Counted from the stretch's first letter, positions 1 to 6,921 are shown. The stretch is DNA of 13,570 nt from Deinococcus sp. (GCF_018260555.1 NZ_JAGLBB010000069.1:1-13570), one strand, 5' to 3'. Translations and numbers: made by a program. The notes: generated by a model from the sequence alone, not told the origin.

Positions 1-70
1 CAAGCAGGAAAAACACACGACCAGCCTTCCGCTGGAGTAACGCGGGGGGCGGCGTTCAGGACGATCTCAT

Positions 71-90
71 GGACACTGTGGGACACTGCG
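71..90 (+). repeat. 10-base tandem duplication before the isomerase start
   Basis: GGACACTGTG is followed directly by GGACACTGCG, one mismatch apart. The second unit supplies the ACACT just upstream of the ATG at 94 and may act as a weak -10 element. The remaining bases 1-70 show no gene I can support. Confidence 0.4.
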
Positions 91-93
91 GGC

Positions 94-837
94 ATGTCCT
101 TTCCTTCCCTGAATGCCCGTTTCCTGACAGGCGCGGCCCTGCTGGGCGCCGTCCTGTCCGCCTGCGCGCCTGCCACCACCCGCGCCGCCATGCCCGTCAC
201 GGCTCCGGTCAAGCCGGTGGCCGCGCCGTCGCCGGCTCCCGCCGCACCGGTGGAGTCGTTCGTGCCCATGCCGTTCCTGTCGGACGCCCCCGTACGCAGC
301 TTCCAGACCGCGCCGCCCATGACCATCGACCCGGCCCGCCGGTACCGCGCCGTCCTGAAGACCTCGCAGGGGGAGATGACGCTGGACCTGAACGCCCAGG
401 CGGCCCCGCTCGCCGTGAACAACTTCGTGTTCCTGGCCCGCCATCACTTCTATGACGGCACGCGCTTTCACCGGGTGATCGACGGGTTCATGGCGCAGGG
501 CGGCGATCCGTTCAGCGCGGACCTCGCCAAGCAGGGCGTGTGGGGGACCGGCACGCCCGGGTACAACTTCAATGCCGAGATCATGAACGGTCTGCGCTTT
601 GACCGGGCCGGGGTGCTGGGCATGGCCCGCTCGCAGAGCCTGAGTTCGCAGGGCAGCCAGTTTTTCATCACGGTGGCCCCGGCGGACTTTCTGAGTGGGC
701 AGTACACGGTGTTCGGGAAGGTGCTGGCCGGTCAGGACGTGCTGGCTAAACTGAACCGCACGTACTCCGGCAGCGGCCCCATTCCGGGCGCGGTGGCCGA
801 CACGTTGATCAGCGTGCAGATTCTTCAGTCCCGTTAA
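94..837 (+). CDS. Cyclophilin-type peptidyl-prolyl cis-trans isomerase, predicted lipoprotein
   Basis: Catalyses cis-trans isomerisation of Xaa-Pro bonds, probably helping folding of exported or envelope proteins. The 247-residue product starts with a short basic, then hydrophobic signal ending in the lipobox LSAC (Cys24), so it should be lipidated and membrane-anchored. An Ala/Pro-rich linker (about residues 30-75) leads to the cyclophilin domain (about 80-245). Core motifs are FHRVIDGFMAQGGDP (125-139, with the catalytic Arg), GSQFFIT (187-193) and YTVFGKV (204-210). The Trp that binds cyclosporin in human cyclophilin A is absent, as is usual in bacterial forms. The ATG at 94 is chosen because it places the signal peptide at the N terminus; there is no clear Shine-Dalgarno site. 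GACACT lies 7 bases upstream, as TACACT does before the next gene. Family assignment is firm; the substrate is unknown. Confidence 0.92.
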   Translation: MSFPSLNARFLTGAALLGAVLSACAPATTRAAMPVTAPVKPVAAPSPAPAAPVESFVPMPFLSDAPVRSFQTAPPMTIDPARRYRAVLKTSQGEMTLDLNAQAAPLAVNNFVFLARHHFYDGTRFHRVIDGFMAQGGDPFSADLAKQGVWGTGTPGYNFNAEIMNGLRFDRAGVLGMARSQSLSSQGSQFFITVAPADFLSGQYTVFGKVLAGQDVLAKLNRTYSGSGPIPGAVADTLISVQILQSR

Positions 838-848
838 GCCAGGCAACC

Positions 849-879
849 GTGCGCGGCGCGGCTATCGTGCGCGCCGCAC
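849..879 (+). terminator. Hairpin after the isomerase gene
   Basis: GTGC-GC-GGCGCG (849-860) pairs with CGCGCCGCAC (870-879): 10 base pairs, a 2-base bulge and a 9-base loop. It begins 11 bases after the stop codon. No T-run follows, so it may be a weak or factor-assisted terminator, or a processing or stability hairpin. Confidence 0.4.
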
Positions 880-900
880 CCTCTGCCGGGCGGGGCGCTC

Positions 901-906
901 TACACT
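901..906 (+). promoter_or_regulatory. Candidate -10 box for leaderless transcript
   Basis: TACACT lies 7 bases (all G) before the ATG at 914, so transcription would begin at or next to the start codon. No TTGACA-like -35 is visible. TANNNT immediately upstream of the ATG is the arrangement reported for leaderless mRNAs in Deinococcus. Confidence 0.45.
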
Positions 907-913
907 GGGGGGG

Positions 914-1609
914 ATGCGCTCACGTTCCCTGCTGTCTCCTCTGCTTCCCCTTGCGGCCGCCGGTGTGGCGGCGTGGTACCTGCGCCGCGTGTACCGGTTC
1001 CGCGACCCTGTGCGGTTACCGCAGGCCGGTCCGGGCGACGCCCTGAGTCCCGCCGACGGGACCGTGAGTTTCGTGCGGCGCGTGCAGGGCGCTCAGGTGG
1101 AGCAGCTGCGCGTGCCGGAATTGCTGAACATCCCACCCCTGTCAGAGACACCGGGCGCGGCCGACGGCTGGCTAATCGGGGTGTTCGTGGGGCCGCTGGA
1201 CGTGCATTACGCGTACCAGCCGGTTTCGGGAACCGTGACGCACGTGGCGCGGCGGGACGCGGCGGCGGGAAACGTGCCGCTGACCGGGCCGGGCGAGGCG
1301 CTGGGCTTCCTGGCCGGGCGCACGGCCGACCTGCTGGTCACGCGCGGCACGCTGGAGAACGCCCGCCTGAGCAGCGTGACCGCCACGCCCTTCGGTAACG
1401 TGACCCTCACGCTGGTCGCGCCGGGCCGGGGCCTGCGCGGCGTGAGCTACCAGCGCGAGGGGGACGAGGGCCGCGCGGGCTTCAAGGCGGCGTTCATGCA
1501 GGAGGGCGGCCTGGCGCTCCTGCACCTGCCCCCAGCGTTCATGCCAGCGGTGGCGGTGGGGGACCGGGTGACGGGCGCGCAAACGGTGGTCGCCTCGGCC
1601 CGCAACTGA
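914..1609 (+). CDS. Phosphatidylserine decarboxylase family protein lacking the pyruvoyl-forming serine
   Basis: A 231-residue product with a hydrophobic N-terminal segment (about 5-23) that should tether it to the membrane. It has the short (archaeal/Bacillus-like) decarboxylase layout: FRDP (29-32), LSPADGTV (44-51, the Asp of the self-cleavage triad), IGVFVGPLDVHYAYQPVSGTV region (88-108, with His98), and a C-terminal VGDRV..AQTVVA strand pair (215-227). In active members a Gly-Ser pair about 17 residues before the VGD(K/R)V stretch is cut, and the Ser becomes the pyruvoyl cofactor. At the equivalent place this protein has Gly198-Gly199. It therefore resembles the family but may be unable to mature: a pseudoenzyme or a protein with another role. 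Start chosen from the ATG preceded by TACACT; a leaderless mRNA is likely. Family membership is fairly sure; decarboxylase activity is doubtful. Confidence 0.8.
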   Translation: MRSRSLLSPLLPLAAAGVAAWYLRRVYRFRDPVRLPQAGPGDALSPADGTVSFVRRVQGAQVEQLRVPELLNIPPLSETPGAADGWLIGVFVGPLDVHYAYQPVSGTVTHVARRDAAAGNVPLTGPGEALGFLAGRTADLLVTRGTLENARLSSVTATPFGNVTLTLVAPGRGLRGVSYQREGDEGRAGFKAAFMQEGGLALLHLPPAFMPAVAVGDRVTGAQTVVASARN

Positions 1610-1705
1610 GGCCCCGAACCTAGAGTCCGGGTCCGGCGTCCGCTCCTGTTGCCTTCACGTTTTCACCCTTCACGCCCGCTCGAACCGCAGGGAGGCACAC
1701 CGCCG

Positions 1706-2650
1706 TTGACGCAGGACCGACACACAACCCAGCCGGAAGGTCCGGTGGAACGCACCGCGCAGCGCACGGGCGAACGGCTGGTCGCCGAGCGCCGCGTGCG
1801 GGCCGTCGCGCAGGCCGGTGGGTACGGCACGGGGTTCGCGTGGGCCGGGAGTGTCCCGACCTTCGTGACATTCGAGCGTGGCCTCACCAACGCGCAGACC
1901 GACACCCGCGCTGGCGTGACCGTGGAACGCTTTCCCTTCGAGAAGCTCGAGGCGTGGCGGGACTGGGAAGCGGCGCGCGCCGAGGCGCCGCTGGCGCTGC
2001 TGGCAACCAGCCGCGTGACGTACGACCCGACCGGCGAGTATGGCCGAATTCAGCGGACCCTGTGGACCCTCAGTGACGCCCAGCGGGCCGCGCACCGCGC
2101 CGACCTGCTGAATCAGGCAGCCGGGCAGTTGCAGGCCGCGCGCGCCGCGCACACGGGGCCCGGTCACGGCGTGCAGGAGCAACTCCTGGCCCTGGCCGAC
2201 GCGCGCAGCGCCGCCCTGAACCTGCTGTACCCGGCGCTGCTGACCCGGCTGCACCTGTGGCCGGAATTCGAGATTCGGCTGCCGCACGCGTGGCGGGCCT
2301 CGGCAGGCCTGCGCTTCCCCAAGGCCGTGTACCGCCTGGAAGCCCTGTACGGTTTCGGGGGCGAGGAGGAAGCCCGCCGGGTGCTGCTGGCCACACGCGG
2401 GCTGGGGCTGGTCGAGCAGGAACGCCGCGCCCGCGCCGCCTTCCAGGCCGGGTATTACGACGGTGCCGTGCGCTACCTGCGGGACGAGGCGGCCCGCACA
2501 CACCGCGCCGACCTGAGCGGCTGGATGCACCTGACACCCGCCCGGCGCGAGAAGCTGGCGACCCTGCTGGGCGTGACGCGTGCGCCGCTGGGTCCGGCCG
2601 CGCTGAGCCTCGCGCAGGAACTGCTGGAAGCGGTCCGCGAAGGCGAGTAG
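1706..2650 (+). CDS. Hypothetical protein, possibly nucleotidyltransferase-like
   Basis: I do not firmly recognise this 314-residue protein. The chosen start is TTG at 1706, with GGAGG at 1691-1695, 10 bases upstream. An earlier in-frame TTG at 1649 would add 19 residues but lacks a ribosome site. The segment from about residue 40 to 115, ending in a YDPTGEYGRIQ stretch (106-116), followed by an Ala/Leu/Arg-rich helical C-terminal half, is loosely like nucleotidyltransferase-HEPN proteins such as the kanamycin adenylyltransferase type. However, the GS...DxD catalytic motif is not evident, so any such domain would be degenerate. Base composition and codon use match the neighbours. It lies 97 bases after the decarboxylase-like gene on the same strand and may be cotranscribed. 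Coding status is confident; function is not. Confidence 0.75.
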   Translation: MTQDRHTTQPEGPVERTAQRTGERLVAERRVRAVAQAGGYGTGFAWAGSVPTFVTFERGLTNAQTDTRAGVTVERFPFEKLEAWRDWEAARAEAPLALLATSRVTYDPTGEYGRIQRTLWTLSDAQRAAHRADLLNQAAGQLQAARAAHTGPGHGVQEQLLALADARSAALNLLYPALLTRLHLWPEFEIRLPHAWRASAGLRFPKAVYRLEALYGFGGEEEARRVLLATRGLGLVEQERRARAAFQAGYYDGAVRYLRDEAARTHRADLSGWMHLTPARREKLATLLGVTRAPLGPAALSLAQELLEAVREGE

Positions 2651-2676
2651 ATCGGTTGATGGAGGATGGTTGGCCC

Positions 2677-2781
2677 CTCATACGGACTGCGGCTCCATAC
2701 TGCCCAATCCGTATGCTGTTCCCACTCGCATCCGCTCAGATTGATCCGGAACTGCAGCGAATCAATCGGAATCCGTATCAG
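2677..2781. repeat. Dispersed intergenic repeat, copy A (about 105 bp)
   Basis: The left end CTCATACGGACTGCGG and the reverse complement of the right end, CTGATACGGATTCCG, form imperfect terminal inverted repeats. The right part, including CGCATCCGCTCAGATTGAT and CAATCGGAATCCGTATCAG, is closely matched by copy B at 7140-7199. It contains no open frame of note. A small non-autonomous transposable element, or a Deinococcus small noncoding repeat, is the likely nature; this is inferred. Confidence 0.6.
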
Positions 2782-2790
2782 TACACAGCA

Positions 2791-2820
2791 CAGGGCGAGC
2801 CATTAAATCGGCTCGCCCTG
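2791..2820. terminator. Bidirectional terminator hairpin between convergent genes
   Basis: CAGGGCGAGCC (2791-2801) pairs perfectly with GGCTCGCCCTG (2810-2820) across an 8-base AT-rich loop. The stem sits between the ends of the converging genes at 2650 (+) and 2836 (-), only 15 bases from the hsp20 stop. TTCTC follows on the plus strand; there is no strong T-run either way. Confidence 0.7.
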
Positions 2821-2835
2821 TTCTCAGTTCCGGGG

Positions 2836-3279
2836 TTAGGCGCTGGGGGCGTCGTTGTCGAGCACCTTGGCGCTGCGGACGGTGACGGTGCGTTTCTGCG
2901 CGGCCTCGCTGCGGGGAATCTTGAGGGTCAGGGTGCCGTGTTCCAGGTCGGCCTCGACGCGGCTCAGGTCGTAGCGGGCGGGGATGTTGAAGGTGCGGGC
3001 CAGGGTGCCGTGCACGCGTTCGACGCGGTGGGCGGTGCGACCTTCCTGGCGGGCGTAGGGGCGGGTGGCCTGCACGGTCAGGGTGTGGTTCTCGGCTTCG
3101 ATCTGCAGGGCGTCGGGGGTGACGCCGGGCAGGTCCAGGGTGAGTTCCAGGCCGTGGTCGTCCTCGTGCACGTCGACGGGCGGGGCGTAGCGGGCCGGGG
3201 CGCTGGGGGTCTGGCCGAGGGCGCGGTCCATGCGCTGGGCGAGTTCTTCAATGTCGCGGAAGGGATCGAATCGCATCAT
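2836..3279 (-). CDS. hsp20: Hsp20/alpha-crystallin family small heat-shock protein
   Basis: ATP-independent chaperone that binds unfolding proteins and forms oligomers in the cytoplasm. The product is 147 residues, normal for the family. A short N-terminal arm (MMRFDPFRDIEEL) leads to the alpha-crystallin domain, which begins near YAPPVDVHEDD (31-41) and GLELTLDLPGV (43-53). It ends with the conserved DLEHGTLTLKIPRSE stretch (111-125) and a short tail. The frame stays open further upstream, but the start is fixed by AGGAGG 7 bases before the first ATG of an ATG-ATG pair. The promoter is a near-consensus TTGACA-17-TACTAT with two HAIR-like inverted repeats, pointing to HspR repression and heat induction. 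It is divergent from the pyrimidine operon. Confidence 0.95.
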   Translation of the reverse strand: MMRFDPFRDIEELAQRMDRALGQTPSAPARYAPPVDVHEDDHGLELTLDLPGVTPDALQIEAENHTLTVQATRPYARQEGRTAHRVERVHGTLARTFNIPARYDLSRVEADLEHGTLTLKIPRSEAAQKRTVTVRSAKVLDNDAPSA

Positions 3280-3324
3280 GTGGGTTCCTCCTGTGGTCTG
3301 GAAGCGCACGCACCGGACACAAGA

Positions 3325-3345
3325 TCTGAGTGCCTTGCGCTCAAC
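3325..3345 (-). promoter_or_regulatory. HAIR-like operator, proximal (HspR site candidate)
   Basis: Minus-strand GTTGAGC-N7-ACTCAGA matches the HspR/HAIR consensus CTTGAGT-N7-ACTCAAG at 10 of 14 positions with the exact 7-base spacing. It overlaps the expected transcription start of hsp20, a position suited to repression. Confidence 0.55.
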
Positions 3346-3352
3346 TGGACCC

Positions 3353-3381
3353 ATAGTAAAACCTGAGTGCCACCGTGTCAA
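3353..3381 (-). promoter_or_regulatory. hsp20 promoter (-35 and -10)
   Basis: Read on the minus strand: TTGACA (3381-3376), a 17-base spacer, then TACTAT (3358-3353). The -35 is a perfect match to the housekeeping sigma consensus. The expected transcript start, about 7 bases beyond, falls near 3346, right at the proximal HAIR-like operator. Confidence 0.75.
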
Positions 3382-3382
3382 G
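3362..3382 (-). promoter_or_regulatory. HAIR-like operator, distal (overlaps -35)
   Basis: Minus-strand CTTGACA-N7-ACTCAGG matches CTTGAGT-N7-ACTCAAG at 11 of 14 positions. Its left arm contains the -35 TTGACA itself. Its centre is 37 bases from that of the proximal site. Two sites flanking the -10 suggest cooperative HspR binding. Confidence 0.55.
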
Positions 3383-3433
3383 TTTGGTGCGCTCACTCCT
3401 GGCGTCATCCGCCGGACACCCCTCCCCCGCCCC

Positions 3434-3463
3434 ACGACACGCCCTCGCGCGCGGTGTTACACT
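3434..3463 (+). promoter_or_regulatory. Candidate pyr operon promoter
   Basis: ACGACA (3434-3439), an 18-base spacer, then TACACT (3458-3463) preceded by TGT, giving an extended -10 (TGN-TACACT). A start near 3470 would give a leader of about 110 bases before the leader ORF and 195 before pyrR. Confidence 0.45.
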
Positions 3464-3530
3464 TCGTCAGGCCGCGCACGGCACCCGTGTGCCCGCGCCC
3501 CCGTCCCAACCCCCAATTCGTCCTTTCCCG

Positions 3531-3577
<47 letters not shown>

Positions 3578-3579
3578 CC

Positions 3580-3669
3580 ATGACCACCCCCACAGACCGT
3601 CAGCCCACGCTGAACGGCCCTTTTTTTATGCACGCCCGCTGCACGCACCCCGGAGCGGTACGCGCATGA
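3580..3669 (+). CDS. pyr leader peptide (29 codons)
   Basis: A short ORF preceded by a strong purine-rich ribosome site (AGGAGAAGGAG, ending 4 bases before the ATG). It encodes 29 residues beginning MTTPTDRQPTLNGPFFMHA and ends with a TGA that overlaps the pyrR ATG (ATGA). The two codons TTT TTT lie in a T7 run that is part of an intrinsic terminator within the ORF. The likely job is cis-acting: a ribosome translating the ORF would cover the terminator stem, let RNA polymerase continue, and then hand over to pyrR by translational coupling. Such a translated leader was proposed for the Thermus ZO5 pyr cluster. A functional peptide product is not implied. Confidence 0.65.
   Translation: MTTPTDRQPTLNGPFFMHARCTHPGAVRA
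3597..3627 (+). terminator. pyr attenuator (intrinsic terminator inside leader ORF)
   Basis: CCGTCAGC (3597-3604) pairs with GCTG-A-ACGG (3609-3617, one bulged A) over a CCAC loop, followed by CCC and seven Ts (3621-3627). It lies 39 bases before the pyrR start and within the leader ORF, so its formation would stop pyr transcription unless a ribosome is translating the ORF. Confidence 0.6.
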
Positions 3670-4214
3670 CCCCCAAGGCCATCATCCTCACGGCCGACGA
3701 GGTCCGCCGCGCCCTGACGCGCATCGCGCACGAGATCATCGAACGCAACAAGGGCGCCGAGAACCTCGCGCTGATCGGCGTACACACGCGCGGCATCCCC
3801 CTGGCCCGGCGGCTGGCCGAGAAACTCAGCTCCCTGGAAGGCGTGGACGTGCCGACCGGCATGCTGGACATCACCCTGTACCGCGACGACCTGAGTGAAG
3901 TCGCGCAGCAGCCCATCATCCGCCAGACGCAGGTGCCGTTCGACCTGCGCGACCGCCGCGTGATCCTCGTGGATGACGTGCTGTACACCGGCCGCACCGT
4001 CCGCGCCGCGCTCGACGCCCTGATCGACCTCGGCCGCCCCGCCGGGATTCAGCTGGCCGTGCTGGTGGACCGTGGGCACCGTGAACTGCCCATCCGCGCG
4101 GACTACGTCGGCAAGAACCTGCCCACCGCCTCCACCGAGGTCGTGAAGGTCAAGTTGCAGGAAACCGACGACGTGGACAGCGTGGAACTCTGGGACGTGG
4201 AGGCGCTGCGATGA
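3666..4214 (+). CDS. pyrR: Bifunctional pyr operon regulatory protein / uracil phosphoribosyltransferase PyrR
   Basis: Binds pyr leader RNA in response to UMP/UTP versus PRPP, promoting attenuation; many members also convert uracil plus PRPP to UMP. At 182 residues it is of normal length. A phosphoribosyltransferase fold is shown by VILVDDVLYTGRTVRAAL (99-116), the PRPP-binding motif, and by the THTRG-like VHTRGIPLARRLAE (39-52). The frame is open upstream, but the ATG at 3666 is chosen because the homologous region starts with MTPKAIILTADEVRRAL and it overlaps the leader ORF stop. Its own stop overlaps pyrB by ATGA. The leader in front carries a PyrR-loop-like element, so it probably regulates its own operon. 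Confidence 0.95.
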   Translation: MTPKAIILTADEVRRALTRIAHEIIERNKGAENLALIGVHTRGIPLARRLAEKLSSLEGVDVPTGMLDITLYRDDLSEVAQQPIIRQTQVPFDLRDRRVILVDDVLYTGRTVRAALDALIDLGRPAGIQLAVLVDRGHRELPIRADYVGKNLPTASTEVVKVKLQETDDVDSVELWDVEALR

Positions 4215-5164
4215 CGCCCGTCCCCAGCCCCGCCGTCATGGGCAGCCACCCCCGCCACCTGCTGGACTTTCAGGACTGGACGCCCGAACGCCTGAACGCC
4301 ATGCTCGACAACGCCGACACCATGCTTCAGGTGCTCGACCGCCCCGTGAAGAAGGTTCCGGCCTTGCAGGGCCTGACCGTGTGCAACGCGTTCTTCGAGA
4401 ACTCAACGCGCACCCGCACCTCCTTCGAACTGGCCGCCCGCCGCATGAGCGCCGACGTGCTCACCTTTGCCGCCGGGGCCAGCAGCGTCAGCAAGGGCGA
4501 ATCCCTGCGCGACACCATGGAAGTCCTGACCTCGTACAAGGTTGACGCGTACATCGTGCGTCACCACGCTGCCGGAGCCGCGCATCTGGTGGCGCGCTAC
4601 AGCGGCAAGCCCGTCATCAACGCCGGGGACGGCCGCCGCGCCCACCCCACCCAGGCGCTGCTCGACGCGTACACCGTCCGTCAGGAGTACGGCAGCCTGG
4701 ACGGCAAGACGGTCGCCATCATCGGCGACATTCGCCACAGCCGCGTGGCCCGCAGCAACGCCGAACTGCTGCCCAAACTCGGCGCGCGGGTCGTCCTGTG
4801 CGGTCCCGCCCCGCTGCTGCCCGCCGGTCTGGGCGCGCTGCCCGGCGTGACCCTCACCTCCGACCCCCGCGCGGCCGTGCGCGGCGCCCACGCTGTCATG
4901 GCCCTGCGCCTGCAACGCGAACGCATGAGCGGCGGCTTTCTGGGCGGCCTGCAGGAGTACGCCGACACCTACCAGGTGAACGAGTCCCTGATGCAGCAGG
5001 CCGAGAGCGGCGCGGTCGTCCTGCACCCCGGCCCCATGAACCGCGACCTGGAAATCAGCGGCGACACCGCCGACGGGCCGCGCAGCCGCATCCTGAAACA
5101 GGTCGAGAACGGCCAGGCCATCCGCATGAGCGTCCTGTACCACCTGCTGGTCGGACGGAACTGA
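4211..5164 (+). CDS. pyrB: Aspartate carbamoyltransferase catalytic chain
   Basis: Joins carbamoyl phosphate and aspartate to give N-carbamoyl-aspartate, the committed step of pyrimidine synthesis. The 317 residues match a catalytic chain. STRTRTSFELA (65-75) is the carbamoyl-phosphate loop, SSVSKGESLRDT (91-102) the mobile loop with the active-site Lys, HPTQALLDA (145-153) follows, and HPGPMNRDLEI (272-282) is the C-terminal signature. The ATG at 4211 overlaps the pyrR TGA; an ATG at 4238 is an alternative, since the conserved region starts at about residue 14. No pyrI regulatory chain is present. In Thermus an extra gene, bbc, lies between pyrB and pyrC and was suggested to take part in feedback control; here only 17 bases separate them. 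Confidence 0.97.
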   Translation: MTPVPSPAVMGSHPRHLLDFQDWTPERLNAMLDNADTMLQVLDRPVKKVPALQGLTVCNAFFENSTRTRTSFELAARRMSADVLTFAAGASSVSKGESLRDTMEVLTSYKVDAYIVRHHAAGAAHLVARYSGKPVINAGDGRRAHPTQALLDAYTVRQEYGSLDGKTVAIIGDIRHSRVARSNAELLPKLGARVVLCGPAPLLPAGLGALPGVTLTSDPRAAVRGAHAVMALRLQRERMSGGFLGGLQEYADTYQVNESLMQQAESGAVVLHPGPMNRDLEISGDTADGPRSRILKQVENGQAIRMSVLYHLLVGRN

Positions 5165-5181
5165 AGGGCGAGGGGGCAAGC

Positions 5182-6453
5182 ATGATCACGATTACCAATA
5201 TCAAGCGCGTCGGGTCGGACGAGACTGAGAGCGTCACCATCGAGAACGGCCTGATCAAGGGCTGGAACCTGCCGGCGGATCAGCAGGACGGGGGGCAGGT
5301 CATCGACGGGCAGGGCGGCACGGTCGCGCCCGCGCTGATCGAGCTGCACGCGCACCTGCGCGAGCCGGGCCAGACGGAGAAAGAAGACCTCGCCAGCGGT
5401 CTGGCGGCGGCGGCGGCGGGTGGGTACGGCACGGTGGTCAGCATGCCGAACACCAGCCCCGTGGTGGATGACCCCGCCACCGTGCGCAGCCTGATCGAGA
5501 AGGCTGGCGGCCTGGGCTTTGCGCGCCTGCGTCCGGCGGCGGCGCTGACGAAGGGGCAGCAGGGCGAGGAACTGGCCGAACTGACCTACCTGAAAGAGGC
5601 GGGCGCGGCCATGTTCACGGATGACGGGCGCACGAACGAGAACGCCCGCACGCTGCGCCTGGGCCTGGAGACGGCCGCGAGCCTGGGCATGGTCGTCAGC
5701 GTGCACGCCGAGGACGCCACCCTGCGCGCGGACGGCGTGATGAACGAGGGGCCGGTCAGCGAGGCGCTGGGCCTGCCGGGCAACCCGGCCTCGGCCGAGG
5801 CGGCGCGTGTGGCGCGGGATATCGAGATCGTGGCGGGCCTGCACGCGCAGGGCATAGAGGCGCGGCTGCACATTCAGCACCTGAGTACGGCGCGCGCGCT
5901 GGACCTGGTGCGGACCGCGAAGGCGCAGGGTCTGCCCGTCACCTGCGAGGTCTGCCCGCACCACCTGACCCTGACCGACGAGGCGCTGCGCTCCTTCGAC
6001 GCGATCTTCAAGGTCGCGCCGCCCCTGCGCACGCAGGCGGACGCCGATCACCTGCTGCAAGGCCTGAAAGACGGGAGCGTGGACTGCCTCGCCACCGATC
6101 ACGCGCCGCACACCCGCGCGGAGAAGGAACGGGACCTGCTGGACGCGCCCAGCGGCATCGCGTACATCGAACTGGCGTTCCCGCTGATGTACACCCGCTT
6201 TGGCGAGACGCTGGGCCTGGAGCGCATCCTGGACCTGATGACCGCCGCCCCGGCGCGCGTCATGGGCTGGCCGCCCCCCACCCTGGACGCCGGGCAGAAG
6301 GCCGACCTGGTCGTGCTGGACCTGAGTACCGAACGCCCCGTGGACCCCGCCGCGTTCAGGAGCAAGGCGAAATTCACGCCCTGGGCCGGGGAATCCCTGA
6401 AAGGCTGGCCACTCCTGACAGTCGTGGACGGCCGGGTCGCGTACCAGCGCTAA
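5182..6453 (+). CDS. pyrC: Dihydroorotase (class I)
   Basis: Cyclises carbamoyl-aspartate to dihydroorotate using a zinc site. The 423-residue product has the class I amidohydrolase signature: ELHAHLREPG (54-63, zinc ligands His56 and His58; the usual leading Asp is Glu here), MFTDDG (144-149, metal-bridging Asp region), His175 in SVHAED, His233 in HIQHLS, CPHHLTLTD (258-266) and ATDHAPHT (304-311, catalytic Asp306). The ATG at 5182 follows an AGGGGG ribosome site 17 bases after pyrB. It is the last gene of the pyr unit and is followed by a strong hairpin. As in Thermus and Aquifex, it may form a complex with the carbamoyltransferase next door; this is inference. Confidence 0.97.
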   Translation: MITITNIKRVGSDETESVTIENGLIKGWNLPADQQDGGQVIDGQGGTVAPALIELHAHLREPGQTEKEDLASGLAAAAAGGYGTVVSMPNTSPVVDDPATVRSLIEKAGGLGFARLRPAAALTKGQQGEELAELTYLKEAGAAMFTDDGRTNENARTLRLGLETAASLGMVVSVHAEDATLRADGVMNEGPVSEALGLPGNPASAEAARVARDIEIVAGLHAQGIEARLHIQHLSTARALDLVRTAKAQGLPVTCEVCPHHLTLTDEALRSFDAIFKVAPPLRTQADADHLLQGLKDGSVDCLATDHAPHTRAEKERDLLDAPSGIAYIELAFPLMYTRFGETLGLERILDLMTAAPARVMGWPPPTLDAGQKADLVVLDLSTERPVDPAAFRSKAKFTPWAGESLKGWPLLTVVDGRVAYQR

Positions 6454-6456
6454 CGG

Positions 6457-6509
6457 ATACACAACCACCGGGCGCGCAGACAACCTCTGCGCGCCCGGCG
6501 GCTGTGTAT
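6457..6509 (+). terminator. Long hairpin terminator after pyrC
   Basis: An inner stem of 12 perfect pairs, CCGGGCGCGCAG (6468-6479) with CTGCGCGCCCGG (6487-6498), has a 7-base loop. An outer stem ATACACA (6457-6463) with TGTGTAT (6503-6509) surrounds an internal loop. It starts 3 bases after the pyrC stop. No T-run follows, but the stem is the strongest in the window. Confidence 0.75.
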
Positions 6510-6656
6510 GCGGAATAGACGGCAGCGTGCACCCGTATGGGGCGGCCAAAACCTGTCAGGATCAGGGATGAGGTTACGGGTGCGTAAAACCGAACCCCGG
6601 CCCTGCCGTCACACAGGCGAATCTGGGCTACCCCAGGGTCGGCCCGGGGACTCCCT

Positions 6657-6875
6657 TCAGAACCAGCGGCGCTTGTTCCGGCCTCCCACGGCGCGCTGTG
6701 CTCCGGCCAGCAGGGTGTCGATCACGCGGTCGCGTTTGCGGGGGGTGGCGTAGCGGCTTCCTTTTTTCTGTTTCTGGCGCGCCTTGATCAGGAGCTCCAG
6801 CACGACGGGCGCGACTGCCAGGATCAGGCCGAGTTTACTACGGGGGTTGCTGTTCACGCGGGTGCGGCTTTTCAT
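6657..6875 (-). CDS. Small basic hypothetical protein with one hydrophobic segment
   Basis: A 72-residue product, not assigned to a named family. A basic N terminus (MKSRTRVNSNPRSK) precedes one hydrophobic stretch LGLILAVAPVVLELL (about 15-29), then a very Lys/Arg-rich tail ending NKRRWF. This suggests a single-pass or peripheral membrane protein with a positively charged cytoplasmic face, possibly contacting nucleic acid or lipid. Third codon positions are strongly G/C, as in real genes here, which supports coding. The ATG at 6875 has no visible ribosome site. It faces the end of the pyr operon and probably has its own transcript. Bases 6510-6656 hold nothing else I can support. Confidence 0.6.
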   Translation of the reverse strand: MKSRTRVNSNPRSKLGLILAVAPVVLELLIKARQKQKKGSRYATPRKRDRVIDTLLAGAQRAVGGRNKRRWF

Positions 6876-6921
6876 GACATGCAGTACGACATGTGGGCCA
6901 GGAAAGTTGCTGAGGGGAAAC

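Noticed and set aside
2257..3366. Plus-strand open frame running across the end of the 1706 gene and opposite hsp20
   Set aside because: It crosses a terminator hairpin and repeat A and is antisense to hsp20; the Gly/Arg-rich translation shows no domain.
3280..3435. N-terminal extension of hsp20 to 199 residues
   Set aside because: It would translate through the promoter and both operators; AGGAGG before the internal ATG fixes the start.
4969..6549. Very long open frame on the minus strand opposite pyrB/pyrC
   Set aside because: It mirrors the third-codon GC bias of pyrC, has Arg/Gln/Val-rich low-complexity translation with no family resemblance, and overlaps two certain genes.
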